A stretch of DNA of 64,000 bases from Palleniella muris (GTDB lineage Bacteria > Bacteroidota > Bacteroidia > Bacteroidales > Bacteroidaceae), in the NCBI RefSeq assembly GCF_004792655.1, contig NZ_SRZC01000012.1:1-64000 (forward strand). Reading direction: 5' to 3'. This document shows positions 41,400-50,727 of this stretch, in pieces. A model generated the notes under the pieces. It worked only from the letters and a program-made list of their open reading frames with translations, had not been told where the DNA came from and ran no database searches. Numbering within the stretch: the stretch's first letter is position 1; the number at the start of each line of letters is the position of its first letter. Position numbers and translations under genes: made by a program.

Positions 41400-42209
41400 A
41401 TGAGCTTAAAGATTGTTGTGCTTGCCAAGCAAGTACCTGACACAAGAAATGTCGGCCCTGACGCTATGACAGCCGAGGGTACCGTCAACCGTGCCGCGTT
41501 GCCTGCCGTCTTCAACCCTGACGACCTCAACGCTCTGGAGCAGGCTCTTATCCTCAAGGACAAGTTCCCTGGCTCTACCATCACAGTCATCACCATGGGC
41601 CTGCCAAAGGCTTCCGCAATCATCCGCGAGGCACTCTTCCGTGGCGCAGACAAGGGGTATGTCATTACAGACCGTCCTCTCGGTGGCGCGGACACCCTCG
41701 CCACTTCCTACACCCTCGCCCAGGCGATAAAGAAAATCGGTGAGGTGGACATTATCCTTGGCGGCCGTCAGGCTATCGACGGTGATACAGCACAGGTCGG
41801 TCCGCAGATTGCGGAGAAGCTTGGGCTTACCCAGGTTACTTATGCAGAGGAGATTCTCTCCCTTGACGAGGCGACAAAGAAGATTGTCATCAAGCGTCAT
41901 ATCGACGGCGGTGTGGAGACTGTCGAGGCACAGTTCCCGCTTGTCATCACCGTGAACGGTTCCGCTGCGCCATGCCGTCCGGCTAATGCGAAACGCATAA
42001 TGGCGTACAAGAGAGCAGCCATCCCAGAGTGGAACGCACAGGACATCGAGTGCGACCCTAAGCAGATAGGCAAAGCTGGCTCACCAACGAATGTTAAAGC
42101 CGTGAAGAACATTGTATTCAAGGCAAAGGAATCACGCACGCTCACCGGTTCGGACGAGGACATCAACGGACTTATTGTAGAACTTCTCGATGAGAAAATC
42201 ATCGGATAA
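41400..42209 (+). CDS. etfB: Electron transfer flavoprotein beta subunit
   Basis: From ATG 41400 the product has 269 residues: MSLKIVVLAKQVPDTRNVG is the standard EtfB start, and FNPDDLNALEQAL, ADTLATSYTLAQAI and GRQAIDGDTAQVGPQIAE follow as in the family. A TTG further upstream would extend it with no homology. With EtfA it forms the FAD/AMP- or FAD-containing heterodimer that shuttles electrons from acyl-CoA dehydrogenase. It is followed by etfA (15-bp gap) and the dehydrogenase. Confidence 0.93.
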   Translation: MSLKIVVLAKQVPDTRNVGPDAMTAEGTVNRAALPAVFNPDDLNALEQALILKDKFPGSTITVITMGLPKASAIIREALFRGADKGYVITDRPLGGADTLATSYTLAQAIKKIGEVDIILGGRQAIDGDTAQVGPQIAEKLGLTQVTYAEEILSLDEATKKIVIKRHIDGGVETVEAQFPLVITVNGSAAPCRPANAKRIMAYKRAAIPEWNAQDIECDPKQIGKAGSPTNVKAVKNIVFKAKESRTLTGSDEDINGLIVELLDEKIIG

Positions 42210-42224
42210 CAAGGCGCATTTTCT

Positions 42225-43265
42225 ATGAACAACGTATTTGTATATTGCGAAATAGAGGGAACGACCGTCAAGGATGTCGCTCTCGAACTTCTCACAAAGG
42301 GCCGTAAGCTCGCCAACACTCTCGGCGTGCAGTTAGAGTGTATCATCGCAGGCAGCGGTCTTGACGGGGTGGAAAACCAAGTAATGAAATATGGCGTGGA
42401 CAAAGTCCACATCTTCGACGCTGAGGGACTGTTCCCGTACACCACAAACCCTCACACCTCACTTGTGGTCAATCTCTTCAAGGAGGAGCAGCCACAGATA
42501 TGCCTCCTCGGTGCCACTGTCATCGGACGCGACCTCGGTCCGCGTGTCTCTTCAGCACTGTTCAGCGGTCTGACAGCCGACTGCACAGAGCTTGAGATTG
42601 GTGATTTCGACATGAAGGTAAAGAATGAGGACGGCGAACTTGTGACAAAGCACTATGAGCAGCAGCTCTATCAGATTCGCCCTGCCTTTGGCGGAAACAT
42701 CGTTGCGACAATCGTCAACCCTGAGCACCGTCCACAGATGGCTACTGTGCGTGAGGGTGTGATGAAGAAAGAGGTGCTCGACGAGAACTACAAGGGTGAG
42801 GTCATACGCCATGATGTTGCAAAGTATGTTCCTGAGACAGAGTATGTCGTGAAGGTTCTCGACCGTCATGTGGAGGAAGCGAAGCACAACCTGAAAGGCG
42901 CGCCTATCGTCGTTGCCGGAGGCTATGGCATGGGGTCAAAGGAAGGATTCGACCTTCTCTTCCAGCTTGCCAAAGAGCTTCATGCCGAAGTTGGTGCGTC
43001 ACGCGCCGCTGTCGATGCCGGTTGGGTGGACAATGACCGCCAGATCGGACAGACAGGTGTGACAGTGCGTCCGAAGGTTTATATCGCATGTGGTATCTCA
43101 GGACAGATTCAGCACATCGCAGGTATGCAGGATTCAGGCATCATCATTTCCGTAAACTGCGACCCGGATGCACCTATCAATACTATCGCTGACTATGTCA
43201 TCACAGGCACTGTCGAGGAAGTGCTACCTAAACTCATAAAGTATTACAAGCAGAACAACAAGTAA
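42225..43265 (+). CDS. etfA: Electron transfer flavoprotein alpha subunit
   Basis: The 346-residue protein ends with the FAD-binding domain: APIVVAGGYGMGSKEGF, then GASRAAVDAGW and GQTGVTVRPKVYIACGISGQIQH, all classical EtfA motifs. It is co-transcribed with etfB and the acyl-CoA dehydrogenase gene. Confidence 0.95.
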   Translation: MNNVFVYCEIEGTTVKDVALELLTKGRKLANTLGVQLECIIAGSGLDGVENQVMKYGVDKVHIFDAEGLFPYTTNPHTSLVVNLFKEEQPQICLLGATVIGRDLGPRVSSALFSGLTADCTELEIGDFDMKVKNEDGELVTKHYEQQLYQIRPAFGGNIVATIVNPEHRPQMATVREGVMKKEVLDENYKGEVIRHDVAKYVPETEYVVKVLDRHVEEAKHNLKGAPIVVAGGYGMGSKEGFDLLFQLAKELHAEVGASRAAVDAGWVDNDRQIGQTGVTVRPKVYIACGISGQIQHIAGMQDSGIIISVNCDPDAPINTIADYVITGTVEEVLPKLIKYYKQNNK

Positions 43266-43380
43266 CTTTGGTTTTGGGTTTTAGGTTTTGGAGGTTATGA
43301 TGCAACATGATAACACATGATGCAATATGATACATCACAAAAACCTACAACCCACAACCTACAACCAAAGAAAACAAACA

Positions 43381-45135
43381 ATGGCAAATTTCTTTCAAGA
43401 TAATCCTGAGATAAAGTTTCATCTCAGCCACCCTTTGCTGAAAAGAATCGTGGAGCTTAAGGAGCGCAACTATTCCGATTTCGGCAAGTATGACTATGCA
43501 CCTGAGAATTTCGAGGATGCACTGGACTCTTACGAGCGTGTCCTTGACCTCGCAGGCGACGTGACAGCAAACATCATCGCTCCTAACGCCGAGGCTGTCG
43601 ATGCCGAAGGCCCTCATGTGGAGAACAACCGCATGGTCTATGCGTCAAAGACTTACGAGAATCTTGACGCTACAATCAAGGCAGGACTCAACGGTGTGAC
43701 AATGCCACGCCGCTACGGAGGCTTGAATTTTCCAATGGCAATCTACTCTGCCATCAACGAAATGATAGCATGCGCAGATACAGGTTTTGAGAACATCTGG
43801 TCACTGCAGGACTGCATAGAGACTCTCTATGAGTTTGGCGACGAGGATCAGCGCAAGCGTTATGTGCCACGCGTATGCAATGGCGAGACAATGTCCATGG
43901 ACCTCACAGAGCCGGACGCAGGTTCTGACCTGCAGAGCGTTATGCTCAAGGCGACATTCGATGAGGAGAACAACTGCTGGCGACTGAACGGCTGCAAGCG
44001 TTTCATCACCAACGGCGACTCTGACATCCACCTTGTGCTCGCACGTTCAGAGGACGGCACACGCGACGGACGCGGTCTTTCAATGTTCATCTATGACAAG
44101 CGCGACGGCGGTGTTGACGTGCGACGCATCGAGAACAAGCTTGGCATCCACGGTTCCCCTACATGTGAGCTTGTCTACAAGAACGCCAAGGCAGAGCTTT
44201 GCGGTTCACGCAAACTCGGACTCATCAAGTATGTCATGGGACTTATGAACGGTGCGCGCCTCGGAATCGCAGGCCAGTCAACCGGAACATCGCAGATGGC
44301 TTACAACGAAGCCCTCGCTTACGCAAAGGACCGCAAGCAGTTTGGCAAGGCTATCATCGAGTTCCCTGCCGTTTACGACATGCTTGCCACCATGAAGGCT
44401 AAGCTTGACGCAAGCCGCACATTATATTATACTACCTCACGCTACGTAGATATGTACAAGACTCTTGAGGACATCGAGCGTGAGCGCAAGGAGAATGGTG
44501 AGCGTCTCACCGCTGAGGAGAAGGCTGAATGCAAGACATTCTCACGCCTTGCCGATGCTTTCACACCAATGGCAAAGGGCATGACCTCCGAGTATGCCAA
44601 CCAGATAGCATACGACGGCATACAGGTGCACGGCGGTTCCGGCTTCATGCTTGAGTACGCTTGCCAGCGTCTGTACCGTGACGCACGTATCCTCACTATC
44701 TACGAGGGCACGACACAGCTTCAGACTGTTGCCGCTGGACGCTACATTACAAATGGGTTCTATGGTCAGGTCATTGCCGAAATGCTTGAAGCAGGTCAGG
44801 CTCCGGCATCCGTAGGCTCTGCAGACTGGTGCGCAGAGGAGTTCCTTCCACTGAAGGAGCGTGTGGCAAAGATGGCTGAGAAGTACAACGCTGCTGTCGC
44901 TTACACCAACAATCAGAAGAACGATGAGTTCAAAGACCTCGTCATCCGCCACCTCTACGAAATGGCAGGCGACTGCATCATGGCAATCCTCCTTATCGCC
45001 GATGCGTCAAAAGCTCCCGAACTCTTCGGCAAATCGGCACGTGTCTATGCACGCCATGCTGCTTCCGAGGTTGAGAAGCATTACGATTTCGTGATGTCCG
45101 CAACAGCCGAAGACCTCGCAGACTACCGCAGATAA
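43381..45135 (+). CDS. Acyl-CoA dehydrogenase family protein
   Basis: The ATG at 43381 gives 584 residues, in the long (about 570-600) acyl-CoA dehydrogenase subgroup with an extra C-terminal region. It shows SMDLTEPDAGSDL, CKRFITNGDSDIH and the catalytic-base segment RILTIYEGTTQLQ. It oxidises an acyl-CoA and passes electrons to EtfAB encoded just upstream. The substrate cannot be fixed from sequence, and a short-chain acyl-CoA (butyryl type) is plausible. A strong terminator follows. Confidence 0.9.
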   Translation: MANFFQDNPEIKFHLSHPLLKRIVELKERNYSDFGKYDYAPENFEDALDSYERVLDLAGDVTANIIAPNAEAVDAEGPHVENNRMVYASKTYENLDATIKAGLNGVTMPRRYGGLNFPMAIYSAINEMIACADTGFENIWSLQDCIETLYEFGDEDQRKRYVPRVCNGETMSMDLTEPDAGSDLQSVMLKATFDEENNCWRLNGCKRFITNGDSDIHLVLARSEDGTRDGRGLSMFIYDKRDGGVDVRRIENKLGIHGSPTCELVYKNAKAELCGSRKLGLIKYVMGLMNGARLGIAGQSTGTSQMAYNEALAYAKDRKQFGKAIIEFPAVYDMLATMKAKLDASRTLYYTTSRYVDMYKTLEDIERERKENGERLTAEEKAECKTFSRLADAFTPMAKGMTSEYANQIAYDGIQVHGGSGFMLEYACQRLYRDARILTIYEGTTQLQTVAAGRYITNGFYGQVIAEMLEAGQAPASVGSADWCAEEFLPLKERVAKMAEKYNAAVAYTNNQKNDEFKDLVIRHLYEMAGDCIMAILLIADASKAPELFGKSARVYARHAASEVEKHYDFVMSATAEDLADYRR

Positions 45136-45191
45136 ACGAAAGAACAAATACTGCACAAAAGCTGTATTAATACTTTCACAGACATGATTTA

Positions 45192-45235
45192 AACCACCAT
45201 AATCTTCTCAAAAACGGAGATTATGGTGGTTTTTC
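45192..45235 (+). terminator. Terminator of the etf operon
   Basis: A perfect 14-bp stem (AACCACCATAATCT, 45192-45205, with its complement 45218-45231) followed by TTTTCTT. Confidence 0.9.
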
Positions 45236-45244
45236 TTACAATTA

Positions 45245-45276
45245 TTTGTCTGTTAATGAAAAAGTTTGTACCTTTG
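45245..45276 (+). promoter_or_regulatory. fabI promoter
   Basis: TTTG (45245-45248), 20 bp, TACCTTTG (45269-45276). The leader to the ATG is about 35 nt. Confidence 0.8.
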
Positions 45277-45317
45277 CCGAAATTTTTTAAGATAACAAAC
45301 TCATAAGAAAAGAAAAT

Positions 45318-46178
45318 ATGTACAACTTACTTAAAGGAAAGAAAGGCATCATCTTCGGTGCCCTCAATGACCAGTCCATAGCTTGGAAAGTAGCAGAACG
45401 TGCCGTAGAGGAAGGTGCAGAGATTGTGCTCACCAACACTGCTGTGGCTATCCGCATGGGAACACTTGACGAACTCGCCAAGACAACTCACGCAGCAGCC
45501 GTCATCCCTGCCGACGCAACAAGCGTTGAAGACCTCGAGAACCTTTTCACTGAGGCACAGAAAGCTCTCGGTGGCAAGATAGATTTCGTACTGCACTCAT
45601 GCGCAATGTCTGTAAATATGCGCAAGAAGCGCACCTACGATGACCTCGACTATGGCTTCCTGGACAAGACTCTTGACATCTCCGCAGTGTCTTTCCACAA
45701 GATGATGCAGGTGGCAAAGAAACTTGACGCCATCGCAGAAGGCGGTTCTATCCTCGCACTGACCTACGTTGCATCCCACCGCACATTCTTCGGTTATAAC
45801 GACATGGCTGACGCAAAGGCTCTCCTTGAGTCCATCACACGCTCTTTCGGCTACATCTACGGCCGCGAGAAGCAGGTGCGCGTCAACTGTATCTCACAGT
45901 CCCCTACCCTCACCACAGCAGGTGGCGGCATCAAGGGCTTCGACGGTATGCTTGATTTCGCTGACCGTATGTCACCACTCGGCAACGCATCAGCAGACGA
46001 TTGTGCAGACTACTGCATCACACTCTTCTCCGACCTCACAAAGAAGGTTACCATGCAGACACTCTTCCATGACGGCGGATTCTCCAACATGGGTATGTCT
46101 CTCCGCGGAATGGAGCAGTACAACAAGTCATTCATCCCTGAAAACACTGACGAGAACGGCAAGATTATCTACGGATAA
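45318..46178 (+). CDS. fabI: Enoyl-[acyl-carrier-protein] reductase (NADH)
   Basis: The 286-residue SDR-type enzyme begins MYNLLKGKKGIIFGALNDQSIAW, matching the FabI nucleotide-binding start. FVLHSCAM follows, then FFGYNDMADAKALLE with catalytic Tyr and Lys seven residues apart as in E. coli FabI. It reduces enoyl-ACP in the last step of fatty-acid elongation and is the triclosan target type. It stands alone between its own promoter and terminator. Confidence 0.95.
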   Translation: MYNLLKGKKGIIFGALNDQSIAWKVAERAVEEGAEIVLTNTAVAIRMGTLDELAKTTHAAAVIPADATSVEDLENLFTEAQKALGGKIDFVLHSCAMSVNMRKKRTYDDLDYGFLDKTLDISAVSFHKMMQVAKKLDAIAEGGSILALTYVASHRTFFGYNDMADAKALLESITRSFGYIYGREKQVRVNCISQSPTLTTAGGGIKGFDGMLDFADRMSPLGNASADDCADYCITLFSDLTKKVTMQTLFHDGGFSNMGMSLRGMEQYNKSFIPENTDENGKIIYG

Positions 46179-46221
46179 TCGTCTCTTCTCCGTAAATATT
46201 TTTACGTTTTGGAGCATACAC

Positions 46222-46266
46222 AGCACCGCATCGGGAACTATTCCCCTATGCGGTGCTATTGTTTTT
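46222..46266 (+). terminator. fabI terminator
   Basis: AGCACCGCAT (46222-46231) pairs with ATGCGGTGCT (46248-46257), followed by ATTGTTTTTT. Confidence 0.85.
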
Positions 46267-46287
46267 TGCAAATAAACACTAAAAAAG

Positions 46288-46318
46288 TTGTGGTGTTGGA
46301 ACAAATGAAATACCTTTG
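46288..46318 (+). promoter_or_regulatory. Promoter of the phosphoesterase gene
   Basis: TTG (46288-46290), 20 bp, TACCTTTG (46311-46318); ATG at 46345. Confidence 0.75.
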
Positions 46319-46344
46319 TAACAATTTTACAGACCAATAAAAGA

Positions 46345-47175
46345 ATGAACAGACATACCATAAAACATACTGTCATTGGGATGCTCACTGTTTTCTTCAT
46401 GTCGGGATGTGACATGTTTGAATACCACCCATACAGCACAAAGTTTGAGGGAAGGACAAACATACACGCTACCAGCATTGAGCAGATTGAGCGTCTGTGC
46501 AAGGATAAGGAAGAGATAACCTTCGCATTCATCACCGACACGCAGGGCAGCAACACAAACATGCAGGACGCCATAAGGCTGATACGGGAGCGTGGCGACA
46601 TTGATTTCATTGTCCATGGCGGCGACCAGACCGACTTCGGGCTGCCGAAAGAGTTCATGTGGTGCAGAGACCAGCTTGAAGCCTCAGGACTGCCTTATGT
46701 CTCAGTGATAGGCAACCACGACTGCCTTGGCAACGGCGAGCACACTTTCGAGTACATCTACGGTACTCCGAATTTCACATTCAACGCCGGTTACATCCAT
46801 TTCGTATGCCTCAACACCGTTGCCTTAGAATACGACTACTCACATCCTGTGCCGGACTTCAACTTCATCGAGCAGGACATCGAGACCCTCAAAGGTCTCA
46901 ATGCCGAGAAAGATTCCATAAAACGCACGATAGCCGTGATGCACTCACGCCCCGGCGACGAGCAGTTCAACAATAATGTGGCAAAGGTCTTCAACCTATA
47001 TATGACGCAATATCCCGGACTTTTCTGCGTCAACGGCCACAACCACTGCGATGATGTCAGCGACATCTTCAGCAACGGCATCATCTATTACGGCTGCACA
47101 AACATCAAGGAGCGTGCCTATTATGTATTTAAAATAAGGAAAGACGGATATGACTTTGAGAAGATTGATTTCTAA
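46345..47175 (+). CDS. Metallophosphoesterase, predicted lipoprotein
   Basis: A 276-residue protein with a signal peptide and lipobox (TVFFMSGC). The calcineurin-like metal motifs are ordered FITDTQG (D-x-Q in place of D-x-H), HGGDQTDFG, GNHDC, VMHSRPGD and NGHNHCD. It probably hydrolyses a phosphate ester in the periplasm. Its end overlaps the next gene by 26 bp. Confidence 0.85.
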   Translation: MNRHTIKHTVIGMLTVFFMSGCDMFEYHPYSTKFEGRTNIHATSIEQIERLCKDKEEITFAFITDTQGSNTNMQDAIRLIRERGDIDFIVHGGDQTDFGLPKEFMWCRDQLEASGLPYVSVIGNHDCLGNGEHTFEYIYGTPNFTFNAGYIHFVCLNTVALEYDYSHPVPDFNFIEQDIETLKGLNAEKDSIKRTIAVMHSRPGDEQFNNNVAKVFNLYMTQYPGLFCVNGHNHCDDVSDIFSNGIIYYGCTNIKERAYYVFKIRKDGYDFEKIDF

Positions 47176-47869
47176 ACTGCTGCCCGCAATACTGCTTTTC
47201 ACATCCTTAGGGACAGCAAACGCACAGACAGACACTCTGGCCATAACGGCTGATTCTGCACAAACAGCTTGCGGTGACAGCATAACAGACGTCCAAAGGA
47301 AATACCGGAATTACGAGAAACGCACGAATTGGTATAAGAAACAATGGGCAGCATTGATTCCAAACAGATTCTCCCTGCAGTATGCAGGAGACATCGGCAT
47401 GGTTTCCGCCGGCATCGGCTGGTGCTACGGCAAGCGCGGACAATGGGGAACGCATGTTTTCCTTGGCTATCTCCCGAAAAACCACACTCCCTCATCCTAT
47501 TGGTCATTCACCGTCAAGCAGGTGTACACCCCATGGAGCCTGCCGATAGGCAAGAAATGGACTATCGAGCCACTCTACGGAACACTGTTCCTGAACTCCA
47601 TACTCAGTGACGAATTCTGGACAAAGGAACCCGACCGCTACCCTAAAGGCTATTACGGATTCTCAAGCAGGATACGCTTCCACCTCGGCATAGGACAGAA
47701 AGTGACATTCCTTGTACCTGCACACAAGCGGTTTCTTGCAAAGAAAATATCCCTCTACTATGAAGTGTCCACCTGCGACCTCTATGTCCGCCAGAGAATC
47801 CTGAGCAAGACAATACCACTCAAAGACATAATATGCCTTGCAGTAGGCGTACAATACACAATCCTGTAA
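47150..47869 (+). CDS. Predicted outer-membrane or periplasmic protein
   Basis: A 239-residue protein with a clear signal peptide (LPAILLFTSLGTANAQ). Alternating hydrophobic segments and a final Leu (VGVQYTIL) suggest a small outer-membrane beta-barrel. No family is recognised. It overlaps the phosphoesterase gene, so the two are likely expressed together. Confidence 0.7.
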   Translation: MTLRRLISKLLPAILLFTSLGTANAQTDTLAITADSAQTACGDSITDVQRKYRNYEKRTNWYKKQWAALIPNRFSLQYAGDIGMVSAGIGWCYGKRGQWGTHVFLGYLPKNHTPSSYWSFTVKQVYTPWSLPIGKKWTIEPLYGTLFLNSILSDEFWTKEPDRYPKGYYGFSSRIRFHLGIGQKVTFLVPAHKRFLAKKISLYYEVSTCDLYVRQRILSKTIPLKDIICLAVGVQYTIL

Positions 47870-47883
47870 CCCCATCAACAACC

Positions 47884-48264
47884 ATGGACATCGAACAAAT
47901 AAGGAATTACTGCCTCTCTCTCCCACAGACTTACGAAGACTTTCCATTCGACGAGGATGCGCTTGCCTTCCGCGTCATGGACAAGATTTTCGCAATGATA
48001 AGCCTCAGCAATCCGGAATGGTTCGTACTGAAATGCCACCCTGACCTGGCACTCCAACTGCGTGAGAACCACCACGAGATACAGGCAGCATGGCACATGA
48101 ACAAGAAATACTGGAATCAGATTAACATCTTCGGCACACTTCCCGACAGCCTCATCACCGACATGATACGCCACAGCTATGCGGAGGTCGTGAAGAAAAT
48201 GCCTAAGAAAATACAGACTGAATATCCGGAGCTACTGACCGTAACGTCACCACTCCGGCCATAA
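47884..48264 (+). CDS. MmcQ/YjbR-family protein
   Basis: From ATG 47884 the 126-residue product begins MDIEQIRNYCLSLPQTYEDF and contains FAMISLSNPEWFVLKCHPDLALQLRE and NKKYWNQINIFG, the CyaY-like fold sequence of MmcQ/YjbR proteins, which are thought to bind DNA or nucleotides. It follows the previous gene by 14 bp. Confidence 0.88.
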   Translation: MDIEQIRNYCLSLPQTYEDFPFDEDALAFRVMDKIFAMISLSNPEWFVLKCHPDLALQLRENHHEIQAAWHMNKKYWNQINIFGTLPDSLITDMIRHSYAEVVKKMPKKIQTEYPELLTVTSPLRP

Positions 48265-48341
48265 CGCGCCACAGACCGCATGCCCCGTCTGACATCCACA
48301 CCGTCTCAACACACACCCTATCCACCCCATAACCCGCAGCC

Positions 48342-48920
48342 ATGGCAAACTTCAACTCCTACATTGATGCCATAGACATGAGTTTCTGGCAACAGATATG
48401 CGCGGAACACGGCACTCTCCACCGCCTGCGCAAAGGTGAGTCCCTCACCATTCCGAGAGCCGATGCCAAGCGGCTGAAATATGCCGGCATTGTAAAGAAA
48501 GGATATTTCAAATACACCGTGGCAGACACTGACGGCAACGAGCGCATCACAGGATTCTCATTCAGCGGTACACTCGTGGGAGATTTCCTCAACATCATTG
48601 ACAAGACTCCGGTCAGGACAAACATCATTGCCGCCGTGGATACGGAAGCTGTCCTTGTCCCCATAGAGATTGTAAGGAAAATGCTCCTCTCCATGCCGGC
48701 CATGAGGCATGCCATGGCAGAGGCGCTGTTCAAGCAGGCATACACCACCTACACTGACATCGTCCGCCTCACACCAGAGGAACGCTACCGGGAACTGCTG
48801 AAACGGCATCCCGACATCCTGCAGAACATATCGCTGAAGGAGATGGCATCATACCTGCAGATAACGCCGACACACCTCAGCCGCATACGCAAGTCGCTGA
48901 CATTCAATGAGGGGGGGTGA
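48342..48920 (+). CDS. Crp/Fnr-family transcriptional regulator
   Basis: A 192-residue protein with a cyclic-nucleotide-binding-like beta domain (about 20-120) and a C-terminal helix-turn-helix (ISLKEMASYLQITPTHLSRIRKSL). No Fe-S cysteine set is seen at the N terminus, so it is not an Fnr-type oxygen sensor. Such short regulators are common in Bacteroidales. Confidence 0.85.
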   Translation: MANFNSYIDAIDMSFWQQICAEHGTLHRLRKGESLTIPRADAKRLKYAGIVKKGYFKYTVADTDGNERITGFSFSGTLVGDFLNIIDKTPVRTNIIAAVDTEAVLVPIEIVRKMLLSMPAMRHAMAEALFKQAYTTYTDIVRLTPEERYRELLKRHPDILQNISLKEMASYLQITPTHLSRIRKSLTFNEGG

Positions 48921-48987
48921 TTTTTCCTATATCAAAGCCCTGTCGCTCTGAGCAACATACATCATAAACTTTTTCTCCCATAACGTG

Positions 48988-49013
48988 CAACTCTCAACAT
49001 TTGTTGAGAGTTG
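48988..49013. promoter_or_regulatory. Perfect palindrome ahead of the lipoprotein gene
   Basis: CAACTCTCAAC (48988-48998), ATTT, GTTGAGAGTTG (49003-49013), followed by TTTTGTTTT. It can terminate the Crp-like gene's transcript. It also lies just upstream of the -7 box TAACTTTG (49030-49037) and could be a regulator site. Confidence 0.55.
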
Positions 49014-49060
49014 TTTTGTTTTCAGGCAATAACTTTGCCACTGAGAAAAAATCCAACAGT

Positions 49061-49744
49061 ATGAAAGCAAAAACAACATTCCTCTCAGCACTTGCCGCCA
49101 TTGCCGCATTGTGCCTCACCACTCTACCGTCATGCCAGATAGCGGAGGCTGTCATTGCCGGCACAACATTCTACGAAACGGAAATAACCACCGTGGATAA
49201 CCGCATCATATCAGGGCAGATAGGCGGACAGAGATCGTCAAATCTTCCTTCCGGCGCCAAGACAATAAGCATAAAGACCGCCGAGGGAAGGCAGAAGATA
49301 AAGAGTGAGACCATCAGATACATGACACTCTCACGCAAGGGGAAGCCGGAGAAACAGCAGACTCTCGTCTATACCGACTACAAAATCCCTTACACGAAGA
49401 AAGGCGAGCTTAAGTTCCGCACCTACAAGAGCTGGCAGATACTCAACAGCGTGGGCGACAACCTCATCGTGACAGCCTACGGCAACACCTACAGTCTGGC
49501 AAAAGACGGCGCGCTCATCATCACCTACAGCAGAGATACCGGCATACAGTATTGCCTGCAGAGGAAGGGAGACGACTGTCCCATACATTTCGGACGCAAC
49601 ACCTCAAGCCGCTCCCACATGCGCAAGCAATGGCAGAAATTCCTCGCCGACGACCCTGCTCTCTGTGAGAAAATAAAGACAAAGGAGATTGACGCCTTCG
49701 ACTTCAAGACCATAACCGAGCAATATACCCCTCAAGGAAAATGA
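49061..49744 (+). CDS. Hypothetical lipoprotein
   Basis: The ATG at 49061 gives 227 residues with a signal peptide and lipobox (LCLTTLPSC). TAACTTTG at 49030-49037 is 23 bp upstream. No family recognised. Its end overlaps the next gene by four bases (ATGA). Confidence 0.75.
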   Translation: MKAKTTFLSALAAIAALCLTTLPSCQIAEAVIAGTTFYETEITTVDNRIISGQIGGQRSSNLPSGAKTISIKTAEGRQKIKSETIRYMTLSRKGKPEKQQTLVYTDYKIPYTKKGELKFRTYKSWQILNSVGDNLIVTAYGNTYSLAKDGALIITYSRDTGIQYCLQRKGDDCPIHFGRNTSSRSHMRKQWQKFLADDPALCEKIKTKEIDAFDFKTITEQYTPQGK

Positions 49745-50385
49745 CCCAACACGGCATACATACCGGCATACGGCACCTGCTGCTGACAGCCTTCCTGTCA
49801 CTCTCCTCACTGAACGCCGTGGCGCAGGAGACATCATGGAAAGACGGCGGCATGCTCTTCACCATAGGAGCCGGCTATGAACACATGCCTGACGCCTACT
49901 CTCCGCAGGGCATAGCCTTTGACATCAGCGCGCGTTTCTACACTTCCGAACGCCTGTTCTGGGAAATAAACGGCCATTGGGGCTCGCACAGCGGCAATAA
50001 GGATGTCATGCAGAAAGGACGCCCGTTCAGTATCCATGACGAGCGCAACTGTCTCCTTGCCGCCACGGGACCGGGTTATGAAGTGTTGCAGACCGGGAAC
50101 CGCTTCTTTGACGTCTATGTCAAGGCTCTCATAGGCTATGGCGCAAAGAAGGCGGAGTATGACAGATACGAGCCTCTCCCGCCATACGAAAGCAGCGGGA
50201 TTATCGTGGAAGACGGCAGAATAACCCTTGGAAGCAGCGACAGCCGTAAAGGCATAGCCGCCGTATTTGGCATCGGGGCAGACCTGCGCTCCAAGCGCTG
50301 GACACTCACCCCGTCAGTAAATGCCATATATGTCGGCCGGAAATGGAATATCGCCCCTATGATTGCCGTAGGCTATTTTTATTGA
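49741..50385 (+). CDS. Predicted outer-membrane beta-barrel protein
   Basis: A 214-residue protein with a signal peptide ending LNAVAQ, alternating strands and an aromatic C terminus (AVGYFY) as in outer-membrane barrels. Translationally coupled to the upstream lipoprotein, with which it may form a complex. Confidence 0.7.
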   Translation: MTQHGIHTGIRHLLLTAFLSLSSLNAVAQETSWKDGGMLFTIGAGYEHMPDAYSPQGIAFDISARFYTSERLFWEINGHWGSHSGNKDVMQKGRPFSIHDERNCLLAATGPGYEVLQTGNRFFDVYVKALIGYGAKKAEYDRYEPLPPYESSGIIVEDGRITLGSSDSRKGIAAVFGIGADLRSKRWTLTPSVNAIYVGRKWNIAPMIAVGYFY

Positions 50386-50427
50386 GACACGGTTAGAGAA
50401 GGACAGCATCGGCGGCGGCAAAAGAGA

Positions 50428-50465
50428 AGCCTTTCACTTGCAGCAAACAGGTGAAAGGCTTTTTT
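50428..50465 (+). terminator. Terminator of the lipoprotein-barrel pair
   Basis: AGCCTTTCACTTG (50428-50440) pairs with CAGGTGAAAGGCT (50448-50460) with one G-T pair, then TTTTT. Confidence 0.85.
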
Positions 50466-50727
50466 CATCCCACAAACTTCAGATACGGAGAGACACATCG
50501 GCAGGCCATTCCCAACAGAAAGGAATGCCCGCAGAATTATTCTCCATATTCTTTTCCAAAATGTCAAGGCATGTGCCATCCATGTCCCACCATTATGAAT
50601 CGCAATAGTAAGGAAAGCATCACCGACCGGCAGCATCACCGACCCGTAACCGGCAATATCTCTGTCACCACATTGCAATGAATCGATAAAGACACCCTGT
50701 CATGTGCGGCAATCCCACCATTCACCA

